A stretch of DNA of 64,000 nt from Fen-330 sp050008465 (GCA_050008465.1 JBEKMO010000010.1:22668-86667), one strand, 5' to 3'. Shown: positions 1-13,972, counted from the first letter of the stretch. The notes: generated by a model from the sequence alone, not told the origin. Program-made: numbers and translations.

Positions 1-2287
1 GGTTTTCCTCGCGCGTACCTTCCAGGGCGGGTACGGGGGGGGCGTCTCCATCCCCAAGTTCTTCTCCTGGAAGCGGGACTCGAGCGATGTTCTCACCAGC
101 GTTGCCGCCTACGACTTCATGGGTCCGGGCGTTAGCCTCAGCGGCGAAGGCGACCCCGAACAGGTCAAGGCGATTCACGCCTCGGTGGACTACTTCCGGT
201 TGTTCGGCGCCACGCCCGCCCTGGGCCGGACCTTCAGCGCGGAAGAAGACCGTCCCGGCGGCCCGCGCGTGGCCGTCCTCAGCTACGGGTTGTGGAAACG
301 CCGCTTCGGTGCGGACCCGCGGCTGGTCGGCCGGAGCGTGGTGCTGAGCGGGGAACCGCACACGGTGGTCGGCATCGCGCCGCCCGGTTTCGAGCCTAAT
401 CCTCCCGCCGACGTCTGGCTGCTGCTCCAAGCTGACCCCAACAGCAATAACCAAGCGCACTATCTGAACTGCGGCGGGCGGCTCAAGCCCGGTGTGAGCA
501 GCGGCGCCGCCAATGCGCGGATGAAAATCGCCGCGGAGCAGTTTCGCCGCCAGTACCCGAACGCGATGGCGAAGCAGGAAAGTGCGGGCGTGTTCTCCAT
601 GCGCGAGCAAGTGGTGGGCGACATCCGGCCCATGCTTTTGATCACGCTGGGCGCGGTGGCTTTCGTGCTGCTGATCGCCTGCGCCAACGTTGCCAACCTG
701 CTGCTGGCGCGCGCGGCGGCCCGCGAAAAGGAGATCGCCATCCGGACCGCGATGGGCGCCGGCCGCTGGCGGCTGGTTCGCCAACTGCTCACCGAGAGCG
801 GTCTGCTGGCTCTGGCCGGCGGCGCCATCGGCCTGCTGCTCGGGCATTGGGGTCTCAGGCTTCTGCTGGCCTTCACGCCCGCGGAGCTTCCGCGCCTCTC
901 GGAAATGACTACCCACTCCGGGCTCGACGTCCGCGTGCTCCTGTTCACACTGCTGCTTTCGCTCGCAACTGGCGTTGTGTTCGGCCTGGCGCCCGCGTTC
1001 AAGATCTCGCGGCCCGACCTGAACTCCACCCTGAAGGAGGGCGCCGTCCGCACCACCTCGAGCGTGCGGCATCTGCGCGCGCGTGGTCTGTTGGTGGTGA
1101 GCGAGATGGCGCTTGGCCTGGTGCTGTTGATCGCCGCCGGCCTGCTGATTCGCAGCGCCGTGCTGCTGCGCGGCGTTCAACCCGGCGTCGACGCGCGCAA
1201 CGTGCTCACCTTCAAGACCGCGCTCACCGGCGCCAGGTACGCCAACACCGCCGCCGTGACGCAGTTCAGCCGTCTCCTGATCGAGCGCCTGGAACGCCTG
1301 CCGGGAGTGCGGGCAGCCGCCAATATCATCAGCCTTCCCACCGAACCTGGCCCCGACCTGCCGTTCTGGATCGAAGGCCGGCCCGCCTCGGGCGCCGATC
1401 CGACCGGTGAGGAACAGTGGCGCTATGCCTCGCCCCGCGCATTCCGAGCCACGGGCGTCTCCCTGCTGCGCGGCCGGGAGTTCGCCGACACGGATACCGC
1501 CAAATCGCCCGCGGTGGCGATCGTCAACGAAGCCATGAAGCGCAAATACTGGCCGAAGGAGGACCCGCTCGGCCAGCGCATCACCATCGGCAAGGGCCTG
1601 GCCCCGGAGTTCGACGATCACACGCGCGAAATCGTCGGTGTGGTCGGCAATGTGCGCGAATTCGGCCTGAACAACGAGCCGCCGCCCATGATGTACGTCC
1701 CGCAGGCGCAGGTTAACGATGCGTTGACGGCGCTGGTCAACAAGATTCTGCCCATCGCCTGGGTGGTACGCACATCCATGGATCCCATGACGCTCGCCAC
1801 CACCGTGCGCCGCGAAGTGGTCTCGGTCGATCCCCAACAGGCGGTGTTCGACTTCCGCTCGATGGACCAGGTGTTCGAGAAATCGATGGCGGACCGCGGT
1901 TTCATCCTGCTGCTGCTGAGCGTCTTCGCCGGAACGGCGCTGCTGCTGGCGGCGATCGGCATCTACGGCGTGATGGCGTACTCGGTGGAGCAGCGCGCCC
2001 ACGAGATTGGCATCCGCATCGCGCTCGGCGCCGGTCGGGGCGACGTGTTGGGCCTGGTGGTGCGCCACGGCATGACGCTAGCCGGGATCGGCGTGGCCAT
2101 CGGTCTGGCCGCTGCCTTCGGCCTGACCCGCGTGCTCACCGCGCTGCTCTATGGCGTCAAAGCCACCGACCCGCTCACCTTCGCGGGCGTGGCCATCGTG
2201 CTTGCCGCCGTGGCCCTGCTCGCCACCTGGATTCCGGCCCGCCGGGCCACCCGCGTCGACCCCGTCACCGCCCTGCGCTGCGAATAG
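1..2287 (+). CDS. ADOP-family ABC transporter permease (MacB/FtsX type), 5' end outside window
   Basis: The frame is open from base 2, so the true start lies upstream; about 761 residues are visible. The N-terminal part resembles the MacB periplasmic core (residues read GATPALGRTF and VGRSVVLSGE). Two FtsX-like membrane blocks follow, one after the GAVAFVLLIACANVANLLLA helix with the cytoplasmic loop EKEIAIRTAMGAGR, the other near the C-terminus with HEIGIRIALGAGR. Duplicated FtsX modules in one chain of this size are typical of the acidobacterial duplicated orphan permease family, whose substrates are mostly unknown. No ATPase gene is adjacent in the window. The family call is secure; the transported substrate is not known. 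Confidence 0.9.
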   Translation, partial: VFLARTFQGGYGGGVSIPKFFSWKRDSSDVLTSVAAYDFMGPGVSLSGEGDPEQVKAIHASVDYFRLFGATPALGRTFSAEEDRPGGPRVAVLSYGLWKRRFGADPRLVGRSVVLSGEPHTVVGIAPPGFEPNPPADVWLLLQADPNSNNQAHYLNCGGRLKPGVSSGAANARMKIAAEQFRRQYPNAMAKQESAGVFSMREQVVGDIRPMLLITLGAVAFVLLIACANVANLLLARAAAREKEIAIRTAMGAGRWRLVRQLLTESGLLALAGGAIGLLLGHWGLRLLLAFTPAELPRLSEMTTHSGLDVRVLLFTLLLSLATGVVFGLAPAFKISRPDLNSTLKEGAVRTTSSVRHLRARGLLVVSEMALGLVLLIAAGLLIRSAVLLRGVQPGVDARNVLTFKTALTGARYANTAAVTQFSRLLIERLERLPGVRAAANIISLPTEPGPDLPFWIEGRPASGADPTGEEQWRYASPRAFRATGVSLLRGREFADTDTAKSPAVAIVNEAMKRKYWPKEDPLGQRITIGKGLAPEFDDHTREIVGVVGNVREFGLNNEPPPMMYVPQAQVNDALTALVNKILPIAWVVRTSMDPMTLATTVRREVVSVDPQQAVFDFRSMDQVFEKSMADRGFILLLLSVFAGTALLLAAIGIYGVMAYSVEQRAHEIGIRIALGAGRGDVLGLVVRHGMTLAGIGVAIGLAAAFGLTRVLTALLYGVKATDPLTFAGVAIVLAAVALLATWIPARRATRVDPVTALRCE

Positions 2288-2317
2288 CGCGCCGAGGACT
2301 GCGGCCGGCCTGTTCGA

Positions 2318-2455
2318 GATGGCGGGGCGGACGTCCTGGTGATGGGACACATCCTCCACGACTGGGACCTGGACACGAAACGAGCGCTGCTCAAGAAGGC
2401 GCATGAGGCGCTGCCCAAGGGCGGATCGCTCATCGTGCATCGGTCACCGGTGTGA
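2318..2455 (+). pseudogene. C-terminal scrap of a SAM-dependent O-methyltransferase
   Basis: In the frame ending at the TGA at 2453-2455 the translation reads ADVLVMGHILHDWD followed by KRALLKKAHEALPKGG. This is the post-motif I region (HILHDWD) of the family 2 O-methyltransferases, such as the hydroxyneurosporene methyltransferase type. Only about 45 codons remain, there is no start codon, and the SAM-binding glycine loop is missing. It lies 30 bases after the permease stop and runs toward gltD. I read it as a decayed gene end left by a deletion. Confidence 0.6.
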
Positions 2456-2514
2456 CCAGGGCACGCGTTGGTGAATGTAGCGGCCGTGGGCAGAGGGGCA
2501 CGGCTTGCCACTTC

Positions 2515-3928
2515 TTACGCCAATCTGCTCTCCCCCATCAGGTAGCGGTCGATGGCGCGGGCGGCTCTGCGGCCTTCGGCGATGGCCCAGACGATGAGGG
2601 ATTGGCCGCGGCGCATGTCGCCGGCGGCGAAGATGCCGGGGACGGAGCTCATGTGGTTCTCGTTGGTGGCGACGTTGCCGCGGGGGTCGAGGTTCACCCC
2701 GAGCTGTTCGAGCATTCCGTTTTTCACCGGGCCGGTGAAGCCCAGGGCCAGCAGCACCAGGTCGACTTCGAGCGTCAACTCGGCGCCGGGGATTGGCGCG
2801 AAGCTCGGCGCGGGGCCAACGCGCACAGCGTGAAGTTGCGCCACGTTGCCGCGGTCGTCGCCGGTGAACTTGGTGGTGGCGACGGCCCATTCGCGGATGC
2901 CGCCCTCTTCGTGCGAGCTTTCGACGCGCAGTTGCAGCGGCCAGAGCGGCCAGGGCGTCTCGGGCGCGCGGTTGGCGGGCGGCATCGGCAAGATCTCGAA
3001 CTGGTGAACGGAGGCGGCGTTCTGGCGGTGGCAGGTCCCCAGGCAGTCGGCGCCGGTGTCGCCGCCGCCGATGATGACCACGCGCCTGCCGGTGGCCAGG
3101 ATGCCTCCCTTGGAGTTGATGCGCTCGCCGGCGGTGCGGCGGTTCTGCTGCGGCAGGAACTCCATGGCGAAGTGAATGCCCTTGAGGTCGCGCCCCGGCA
3201 CGTGCAAGTCGCGCGGGTGTTCGGCGCCGCCCGCCAGCAGGACGGCATCGAACTCTTGTTGCAGGCTCTCCACCGGCACGTTGCCGCCGACGTGGGAATT
3301 GGCGCGGAAGACGACGCCCTCGGCCGTCAGTTGGTCGAGGCGGCGATCCAGGATGCGCTTCTCCATCTTGAAATCGGGGATGCCGTAGCGCAGCAGGCCG
3401 CCGATGCGGTCCGCCTTCTCGAACACGGCGACATTGTGGCCGGCGCGGTTCAACTGCTGCGCGGCGGCCAGGCCTGCCGGCCCCGACCCGACCACCGCGA
3501 CGCGCTTGCCGGTGCGGGCCGGCGGCGGCTCGGGCACGATCCAGCCCTCGCGAAAGGCGCGGTCGACGATGGACTTTTCGATCTGCTTGATGGTGACCGG
3601 CGGCTCGCTGATGCCGAGCACGCAGGAGGTCTCGCACGGGGCGGGGCAGAGCCGGCCCGTGAATTCCGGAAAATTGTTGGTGGCGTGCAGGGCCCGGATG
3701 GCATCCTTCCAGCGGTCGCGATAGACCAAGTCGTTCCAATCGGGGATGAGGTTGTTCAGCGGGCAGCCGGTGTGGCAGAAGGGCACGCCGCAATCCATGC
3801 AGCGCGCGCCCTGCACCTGGACCTTGGCCTCGGGGAACTCTTCGTAGACCTCGAAGAAGTCGTTGAGGCGCTCGCTGATGGGACGCCGCTGGGCCGCCTC
3901 GCGGGGGTATTCGAGAAAGCCGGTGACT

Positions 3929-3936
<8 letters not shown>
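2515..3936 (-). CDS. gltD: glutamate synthase (NADPH) small subunit
   Basis: The 473-residue product is the full length of GltD. It supplies electrons from NADPH through FAD to the large subunit for reductive transfer of the glutamine amide to 2-oxoglutarate. The N-terminus has the two cysteine clusters CMDCGVPFCHTGC and CPAPCETSC, which hold 4Fe-4S centres. The first dinucleotide fold reads VAVVGSGPAGLAAA (FAD) and the second VVIIGGGDTGADC (NADPH). Its ATG lies inside the last codons of gltB with an 8-base overlap (ATGGGTAA), so the two are probably translationally coupled. Identification is secure. Confidence 0.96.
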
Positions 3937-8467
<4,531 letters not shown>

Positions 8468-8504
8468 GGCATTCGCTCCCCGGAGAAGAAGGGCTGTTAA
8501 GGTC

Positions 8505-8533
8505 AGGATAGCGGAAAGCGGAACATTAGTCAA
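8505..8533 (-). promoter_or_regulatory. predicted sigma-70 promoter of gltBD
   Basis: Read on the minus strand, TTGACT (8533-8528) and TATCCT (8510-8505) are separated by exactly 17 bases. This puts the transcription start near 8498 and gives a leader of about 30 nt that includes the GGGGAG ribosome site. The regulator-like palindromes upstream are centred near -44 and -65 from that start, where LysR-type activators usually bind. Confidence 0.65.
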
Positions 8534-8536
8534 TCG

Positions 8537-8570
8537 GGAATTGTTCCTATTGAAAATAAGACCGTCTTAT
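8537..8570. promoter_or_regulatory. LysR-type operator (two palindromes)
   Basis: ATAAGACCGTCTTAT at 8556-8570 is a perfect 15-base palindrome and contains the T-N11-A box typical of LysR-family recognition sites. GGAATTGTTCC at 8537-8547 is a second palindrome. Relative to the predicted gltB start near 8498 they are centred near -65 and -44, matching the recognition and activation sites of the family. The first also fills the spacer of the divergent lysR promoter, which would give autorepression. Confidence 0.65.
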
Positions 8571-8578
8571 GATATTCT
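8550..8578 (+). promoter_or_regulatory. predicted promoter of the lysR gene
   Basis: TTGAAA (8550-8555) and TATTCT (8573-8578) are separated by 17 bases that contain the perfect palindrome 8556-8570. The expected start near 8585 lies 3 bases before the GTG at 8588, so the message would be nearly leaderless. The in-frame GTG at 8582 would fall before that start. Confidence 0.55.
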
Positions 8579-8587
8579 GAGGTGGTT

Positions 8588-9487
8588 GTGAGCTTCGACC
8601 ATCTGCGTCTTTACCGTGACATCGTGCAGGCGAGGAGCCTGAGCCGGGGCGCGGCCATGAACGGCGTCAGCCAGTCCGCCGCCAGCCAGCACCTCCACGA
8701 ACTGGAGACCCGCCTTGGGGTTACGCTGCTGGACCGCTCGACCCGGCCGTTCACTCTGACCTCCGCGGGGCGGCTCTATGCGGCGCTCTGCCGGGACGTG
8801 CTGCGGAGGCACGACGAGTTTGAGATCGCGCTCGAAGCGCTGAAGAAGGAGGTCGAGGGTACGGTGCGCGTGGCCTCGATCTATTCGGTGGGGCTTTCGG
8901 AGATGTCGCACCTGAAGGAAGAGTTCGGGCGGCGATTCCCGAACGCGCGGCTGGAGGTGGAGTACCTCAGGCCGGACAAGGTCTACGAAGCGGTGCTGAC
9001 CGATTGCGCGGACCTGGGTCTCGTCAGCTACCCGGAAGCCACCAAGGAGCTGGCGGTGCTGCCCTGGCGGCAGGAGCAGATGGTGGTGGCCACCTCCCCG
9101 TCGCACCCGCTGGCGCGGAAGTCGGTGGCGGGGATGACGGACCTGGATGGCCAGGATTTCGTGGGCTTCGACGAAGATCTTCCCATCTGGCAGCGCATCG
9201 AGCGCTTCCTGAGGGAGCGGGGCGTGGAAGTCAACCGCACCATGCACTTCGACAACATCCAGATGATCGAGGAGGCGGTGGCGTTGGGGGCGGGCATCAG
9301 CATTCTGCCGGCGCGGGCGCTGCGGGCCGAGATCGCGCGGGGCCGGCTGGTGGGCATTCCCATGGAGGCGGAACTGGTGCGGCCGCTGGGCATTGTGTAC
9401 CAGCGGCGGAAGAAGTTCCACCGGGCCGCGCAATTGTTTCTGGATCTGCTGGAGGAGCAGCCGGCGCCCGAGATGCAGGCGGTGTGA
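8588..9487 (+). CDS. LysR-type transcriptional regulator, probable gltBD activator
   Basis: About 299 residues, normal for the family. The N-terminal winged helix-turn-helix includes SRGAAMNGVSQSAASQHLHE and LDRSTRPFTLTSAG; the rest is the periplasmic-binding-protein-like effector domain (TVRVASIYSVGLSEM, and GAGISILPARALR near the C-terminus). It is divergent from gltB and shares its control region, the same layout as gltC and gltAB in Bacillus, so control of glutamate synthase is a reasonable inference. I use the GTG at 8588; 8582 is the alternative. Its 3' portion recurs at 20616-21371 and its last 91 bases at 22565-22655, so this gene is the edge of a large accessory region. Confidence 0.9.
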   Translation: MSFDHLRLYRDIVQARSLSRGAAMNGVSQSAASQHLHELETRLGVTLLDRSTRPFTLTSAGRLYAALCRDVLRRHDEFEIALEALKKEVEGTVRVASIYSVGLSEMSHLKEEFGRRFPNARLEVEYLRPDKVYEAVLTDCADLGLVSYPEATKELAVLPWRQEQMVVATSPSHPLARKSVAGMTDLDGQDFVGFDEDLPIWQRIERFLRERGVEVNRTMHFDNIQMIEEAVALGAGISILPARALRAEIARGRLVGIPMEAELVRPLGIVYQRRKKFHRAAQLFLDLLEEQPAPEMQAV

Positions 9488-9625
9488 GGCGGGGCGGAGG
9501 GCTGGGGCGCGAGTGCCCGCCGTACGCAGCAAGAGACTAGCGGTTTGCGACGACGCGGATTTGGCGCCGCAACCGGCCAGTGCGGCGTGGGCGCGTGATC
9601 GTGGGGAATGGGAATGGGACGGGGT
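9397..9625. repeat. left direct repeat: lysR 3' end plus downstream DNA
   Basis: The last 91 bases of lysR and about 138 bases after its stop match 22565-22790 at high identity, including the non-coding blocks CCGTACGCAGCAAGAGA and GATTTGGCGCCGCAACC. The two copies bracket about 13 kb of accessory DNA. Similarity ends near 9625, just after GGGAATGGGAC. The remaining 230 bases to 9858 hold no gene that I can support. Confidence 0.85.
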
Positions 9626-9858
9626 TTGGCAGGATCGATCCAGATCCTTGGCGGGAAGGGGCTGGCTCAACACGTATGGCTCCGCCTTGCCGGTCGATCT
9701 CCCTCAACCGGACTTCGCGGGCGTCAGCTGGTGCGAAGGGGATTTATCAACAGGAACCAACTAGGCGGGCTCTGCCGTCCCCACCACGCGGGGCACAGCC
9801 AACCCGCGACGACCAGCTTGGGAATGTGAGTGCAGATTGACTTCACGGTACTCACGCC

Positions 9859-10611
9859 TCACGCCGATTCCACGTTTTCATGCCATGCCCACCGGTCGCC
9901 TACAAGGCCCCGAAGGCGCCACGCTGTCGTCTTCGGAACCGAGTCCAACTCATGGCCTAGTCTCGATAGTGTGGTGGTGATGGCTTGCCGATCTTCAGGT
10001 GTTGAGATGACAGTCTGACACCCGCTCGCTAGTTGACTTAGCGCGCTCTTCCACACTCGCCACCACCGCCAATGGCCTGCTGCCAGCCAGAGGATGTAGC
10101 CAAGGTCGAAGCCGCCACGCGTTCCGAGTTCATGTTCGAGAAGCAGGACGCAGATATCGATCAGATCCTTCTGCTCGAATCGAACCTTCTGAACGCGACT
10201 TAGGAGGAGGTCAGTTAGGCAAATCGTGGGGTAGTCTAGGGACAGCCGGCCGCGAAGAGGAATCGATTGAGACAAGCAAAGATTGTCCACAAAGACCTCG
10301 AAAGTGATGTTCTCGCGCGAATAGAAGACACGGCGTTGATGCCCACGGAGCATCCGCCAGTTCTCATTCTCTTCGCAGCCCCTCTCCACCAAGAGGCGCG
10401 CAACCTCCTCTGAGGATTCGCTTGTAGTGGCGAAATCAATATCAGAAAACGGGGCCCGATCCGAGTCCAGAAACGATCGCCTTCGAGGGCATTTGAGGTA
10501 AACAGCAACGCTGCCAAGGACCCGCAGAGGGATCCCGCTCTTTTCACTTTGTGCCACCAAATCGACCGCGAGATCGGAAAAGACCCGGTTTTGTTCGGCG
10601 TGAGCGCTCAC
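9859..10611 (-). CDS. putative nucleotidyltransferase-fold protein, last gene of a five-gene operon
   Basis: 250 residues. The segment RVLGSVAVYL followed about 20 residues later by FSDIDFAT matches the Gly-Ser ... Asp-x-Asp active-site layout of the polymerase-beta-like nucleotidyltransferase superfamily; EVFVDNL could supply the third acidic residue. Related proteins include AbiEii-like and LinB-like enzymes, but I cannot place it in a named family. It begins 7 bases after the metallophosphoesterase stop, so the genes are almost certainly cotranscribed. GC is visibly lower than in the backbone. No substrate is suggested; an NMP-transferring enzyme beside a phosphoesterase could form a make-and-remove pair, which is inference only. 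Confidence 0.6.
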   Translation of the reverse strand: MSAHAEQNRVFSDLAVDLVAQSEKSGIPLRVLGSVAVYLKCPRRRSFLDSDRAPFSDIDFATTSESSEEVARLLVERGCEENENWRMLRGHQRRVFYSRENITFEVFVDNLCLSQSIPLRGRLSLDYPTICLTDLLLSRVQKVRFEQKDLIDICVLLLEHELGTRGGFDLGYILWLAAGHWRWWRVWKSALSQLASGCQTVISTPEDRQAITTTLSRLGHELDSVPKTTAWRLRGLVGDRWAWHENVESA

Positions 10612-10618
10612 TGAACCA

Positions 10619-11566
10619 TCAGCCTTCGATCGGATGACAACTTGTCAGGCTACCATCCTCGTCGAGATCAACCAGATAGGCGTGCAATACACCGTTCCAG
10701 TATTCAGATCCGGGATTCAGGCAGACCGTACGTCCAAGAGACTCTTCACCGGCAGCCTCGTGAACGTGGCCGTGCAGACCCAACACCGGCTGGAATTCCT
10801 CGATGGCCGTTCGAACCGCTTCGCTGCCGACATGAATACGGTTCTGTCCGTCTACACTCAACACAGGACGCAGGTTGTCATCGAGTTCTGGTGCTAGGTC
10901 GATCATCGTCCTGGCCGGCGGACAGTGAAAGTTGAAAATTCCATGCCCCGGATCTGGCAGTCTCGACACCTTAGCCCGTATCATCCTGGCGAGCACGCTC
11001 TCCTCAGCCTCACGCGGGGTGTGCCATGGAGTCGGAGGCGTGTAGTCCAGCGTGATGATAGAATTCCTGCCCAATCGACAGTATCCATCGAGATTGCACA
11101 GGATACCCGCACCTTCGAATGACTTCAGTGTCTCATTAATCTCGATCGGATCGTCATTGCCAGGAGTGATGAAAACAGCGACTCTCTTCAGATCAAGCTC
11201 CGAGGCAATTGTTTCCTTCCAGCTCTCAAGCCGGTCGACGATCTTCGAAACGAACATCTGGCTTATGTTATCGGCGTTCGCCCTAAGGCCTTCTATCTCA
11301 CTCTCTTGGCAGCGGAAGCAGTACTGCCCGAATTCCTGAGCATCCCTCTCGACGACCTCTATGCCTAAAGCTGAAAAGTCCCTCCGTCTGCCGCGAAAGC
11401 TTGTGTAATAAGTGCCATCGGCTTTCTTGACGATTGCCAGCATCTCCTTCCCGCACAGGTCCCCAGCTATGACTAAGACGTTGGCGGCATGCTGCTTCAC
11501 GGCTCTTAGACTCTTTCGCAGCACTGCGAGAGAGCCATGGACGTCCGCTAAAAACAGCAGCCGCAT
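10619..11566 (-). CDS. calcineurin-like metallophosphoesterase
   Basis: 315 residues with the full set of dimetal phosphoesterase motifs: FLADVHGS (D-x-H), VIAGDLCG (GD), ITPGNDDP (GN-D in place of the usual GNH), FNFHCPP (H) and LGLHGHVHEA (GHxH). About 80 residues of insert lie between the GD and GND motifs (FRGRRRDFSALGIEVVERDA onward). The natural substrate is unknown; family members cleave phosphoproteins, cyclic nucleotides or nucleic acids. It sits 3 bases after the permease gene and 7 bases before the nucleotidyltransferase gene. The His to Asp change in the third motif is known in some subfamilies and does not by itself mean loss of activity. Confidence 0.8.
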   Translation of the reverse strand: MRLLFLADVHGSLAVLRKSLRAVKQHAANVLVIAGDLCGKEMLAIVKKADGTYYTSFRGRRRDFSALGIEVVERDAQEFGQYCFRCQESEIEGLRANADNISQMFVSKIVDRLESWKETIASELDLKRVAVFITPGNDDPIEINETLKSFEGAGILCNLDGYCRLGRNSIITLDYTPPTPWHTPREAEESVLARMIRAKVSRLPDPGHGIFNFHCPPARTMIDLAPELDDNLRPVLSVDGQNRIHVGSEAVRTAIEEFQPVLGLHGHVHEAAGEESLGRTVCLNPGSEYWNGVLHAYLVDLDEDGSLTSCHPIEG

Positions 11567-11569
11567 AGG

Positions 11570-13150
11570 TCATTCCGGAGGCAGTTCGCGACAGATTCTC
11601 TCAACATCGATTCCAATCTTGTGGCTCGCAGACAGGCGCCATGCGTAGAGGGACATGCACAGGCCCATCAGCACCGACAGAAAGACGACAATAGTCATGC
11701 TCAGTTGACGAATCGCGACGAACACCACAAACCAGCCAACGGCGAAGGCTAGGAGGCCGATGATCGAGATGACCGGCAACCCACCAATCGTCCTCTGCTC
11801 AGGCAGGCGCTCGTAGAGGTCGGGACGCCGATACGGGAGAAGCATTGCGCTCAACCCGTATAGCCAGTACACAAAAAGCGCGCAGAACAAGATCGTCCCC
11901 AGAACGACCCCGACGTTCAGGAGATTGAGAAGTACACCCGCAAGGGCAACGACAAGCGTGAGGTGAGATGCAGTCGTCGGTGCGCCGGTCTTTGCGTTGA
12001 CATTTGTGAGAGCGCGGGGAACGGTCCGGTCCATCGCGAGTGCGAACACGAGTCGAGATGGGGAGAAGAAGTAAGGAACCATCGTGTTTAGCAGCCAAAC
12101 ACAGAGAGCCAACGAGACCAGAATGCTGACCCAAGGATTCGGCATGATGGACGTGAAGTAGAACGGAATTGATGGCGCAACAGCCGGGACCGCCTGCCCA
12201 AGTTCCTGACTGTATTGTTGAAACATAAAGCCATAGGCGTTGATAAAATCCCCGAAGGCGAAGGTGACTGAAAACGATATGATGATGTAGAGGCAAGCAA
12301 GACAGACCCAGCCGGCAATATAACCACGAAAGCTCCTCCGATCAGAGTGCGACACCTCTCCGCTGGCATAGCTGATCAACTCCAAACCGCCATACGAGAA
12401 GAGCACAACCAAGAGCAGGTCGAGTGTCGCCCCCCAGGAGAAGGGGGGTGCTTTCCATCCATGCTGAGCTGCGATTCCGAGTACCTTCTCATATGAGCCG
12501 GCACCCCACACCCCGTTGAAGAAGCGTGGCACCCCCCCGAAGAATCGAACGGCGAAAAAGAACCCGACGGTCGTGACCACCGCCGCAACGGCGAACACAA
12601 ACATCACTCGCATGGCTCTCCGGAAAGCCCTGACACCCCTTAGAACCAAGAGCCACGTCAGAATCACCAGGATCGCGCCGCCTATGGCGCTGTTTCCAGG
12701 ACGCTCCAACGCCACCCCAAAGTCCTGTAAATAGCGAAGACCACCCGCCTTACCAGTTTGGACGAAGATCCCACCTGCGATGCTTGTCGTTACAAACGCC
12801 ACAACCCCGACACTCAGAGTGTATCCCAAGAAGAAAAGTACGGCCGCCAGAAAACCCAGCGATGGGCTCAGCACCCGACTGATGAGAACGTACAGACTAC
12901 CCGATCGAGGAATCAACCCAGACGTGGATGCCGCCACATAGATCACGGGGAAAACGAGCAACATCCCTATCAGGAAGCTGAGCGCTATGTTGCCGCCGGG
13001 AAACGTGGCGCTCGTAGAAACAGAGTAGTAGATAATTCCCGAGCCCGCTGGCGCCGAAACCACGGCGACGAACACATCCCACCACGTCAGCGCCTTGACG
13101 AGGCCTGATGCCTTTCTGACGAAAACAAGCCTGCTGTCATGTTGTGCCAT
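11570..13150 (-). CDS. APC-superfamily amino acid permease
   Basis: About 526 residues and around 12 hydrophobic segments. The first core helix reads TWWDVFVAVVSAPAGSG, the position of the substrate-binding Gly-rich break in APC carriers, and LIPRSGSLYVLISR is the characteristic second motif. I chose the ATG at 13150 (MAQHDSRL), which has AGGA 9 bases upstream; the ATG at 13159 is the alternative. It is the third gene of the minus-strand operon, after two proteins of unknown function, with 18- and 3-base gaps. A transporter inside this set suggests the operon handles or senses a small molecule, perhaps an amino acid. Substrate cannot be told. Confidence 0.82.
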   Translation of the reverse strand: MAQHDSRLVFVRKASGLVKALTWWDVFVAVVSAPAGSGIIYYSVSTSATFPGGNIALSFLIGMLLVFPVIYVAASTSGLIPRSGSLYVLISRVLSPSLGFLAAVLFFLGYTLSVGVVAFVTTSIAGGIFVQTGKAGGLRYLQDFGVALERPGNSAIGGAILVILTWLLVLRGVRAFRRAMRVMFVFAVAAVVTTVGFFFAVRFFGGVPRFFNGVWGAGSYEKVLGIAAQHGWKAPPFSWGATLDLLLVVLFSYGGLELISYASGEVSHSDRRSFRGYIAGWVCLACLYIIISFSVTFAFGDFINAYGFMFQQYSQELGQAVPAVAPSIPFYFTSIMPNPWVSILVSLALCVWLLNTMVPYFFSPSRLVFALAMDRTVPRALTNVNAKTGAPTTASHLTLVVALAGVLLNLLNVGVVLGTILFCALFVYWLYGLSAMLLPYRRPDLYERLPEQRTIGGLPVISIIGLLAFAVGWFVVFVAIRQLSMTIVVFLSVLMGLCMSLYAWRLSASHKIGIDVERICRELPPE

Positions 13151-13177
13151 AGTCTCCATTCCTGACCGGCGTTGCCG

Positions 13178-13972
13178 CTATTTTCTCAGCCTCTCGATCC
13201 CCCCAATAGCGAGCCTGTAGTGCTGCAAGAGGTGGCGCTTTCGCCACCAGTCGATTCCAATCCACGGAAGCCGTCCTACCAGTGGCAGGTTGCCCTTCTG
13301 AATGGTTCTGCCCGCAAAGTCGAAAAACGCATACAACTTCATGAGGTTCGAGTCGATAATCGCTAAGTTTCGCTCATTGGCATGCCAAGTCTGCGTTTGT
13401 GCATGGCGATCCCTAGAATCAACCGAATCCCCTCCCGCGCAGAGATAGAATCCAAGAAATGCGCCGTGCAGTTGGCTTCTCATTGCAGGCGCGTCCTCCT
13501 TCGCCCACACCACCTCGTCCATCTCATTGGAGTCGCAACGAGCAACTGGACTGGTCGAGACCCGGCTAATTCTAGCATCCAACAGCGTCGAAAAGTACCT
13601 CTCTTCTGATTGAAGCTTCTTTGCCCCTATCTTCTGTTGTAAATATCCATAAAGAAGCGAGACTGCAGCGAGAGCCTCATATGCATTCTTAAGATCTTCC
13701 TCCGTAACCACCGGTCGGATAGCGCTCAGCGCGCGGTATTCACTTATAAGATCGCGCACCTGAAGAATACGGCGCTGGATCAATTCGATACCGCTTTCAA
13801 CAAGTTTTCTATCACGATCCTTCCTCAACTGGAGAGTCAAAACCCAAAATGCTCCGATCACTCCTAATACGCCTGCTAGCACCTGGGCTCCAGCTTGGAG
13901 CCAAGCGTTCTTGTCAGGGGCAGAGAGTATCCAAACAAAGGATTCCCAAAGTCGCCTCAATACCTCATCCAC
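13178..13972 (-). CDS. membrane-anchored protein of unknown function
   Basis: 264 residues. One clear hydrophobic segment near residues 24-46 (AGAQVLAGVLGVIGAFWVL) is followed by a charged helical stretch (LRKDRDRKLVESGIELIQRR) that could be coiled coil, so most of the protein probably faces the cytoplasm. I do not recognise the family. Its start overlaps the stop of the large upstream gene by 8 bases, which argues for a matched pair of products. The C-terminus is rich in Arg, Trp and Lys. Low GC compared with the backbone points to acquisition. Confidence 0.6.
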   Translation of the reverse strand: MDEVLRRLWESFVWILSAPDKNAWLQAGAQVLAGVLGVIGAFWVLTLQLRKDRDRKLVESGIELIQRRILQVRDLISEYRALSAIRPVVTEEDLKNAYEALAAVSLLYGYLQQKIGAKKLQSEERYFSTLLDARISRVSTSPVARCDSNEMDEVVWAKEDAPAMRSQLHGAFLGFYLCAGGDSVDSRDRHAQTQTWHANERNLAIIDSNLMKLYAFFDFAGRTIQKGNLPLVGRLPWIGIDWWRKRHLLQHYRLAIGGIERLRK

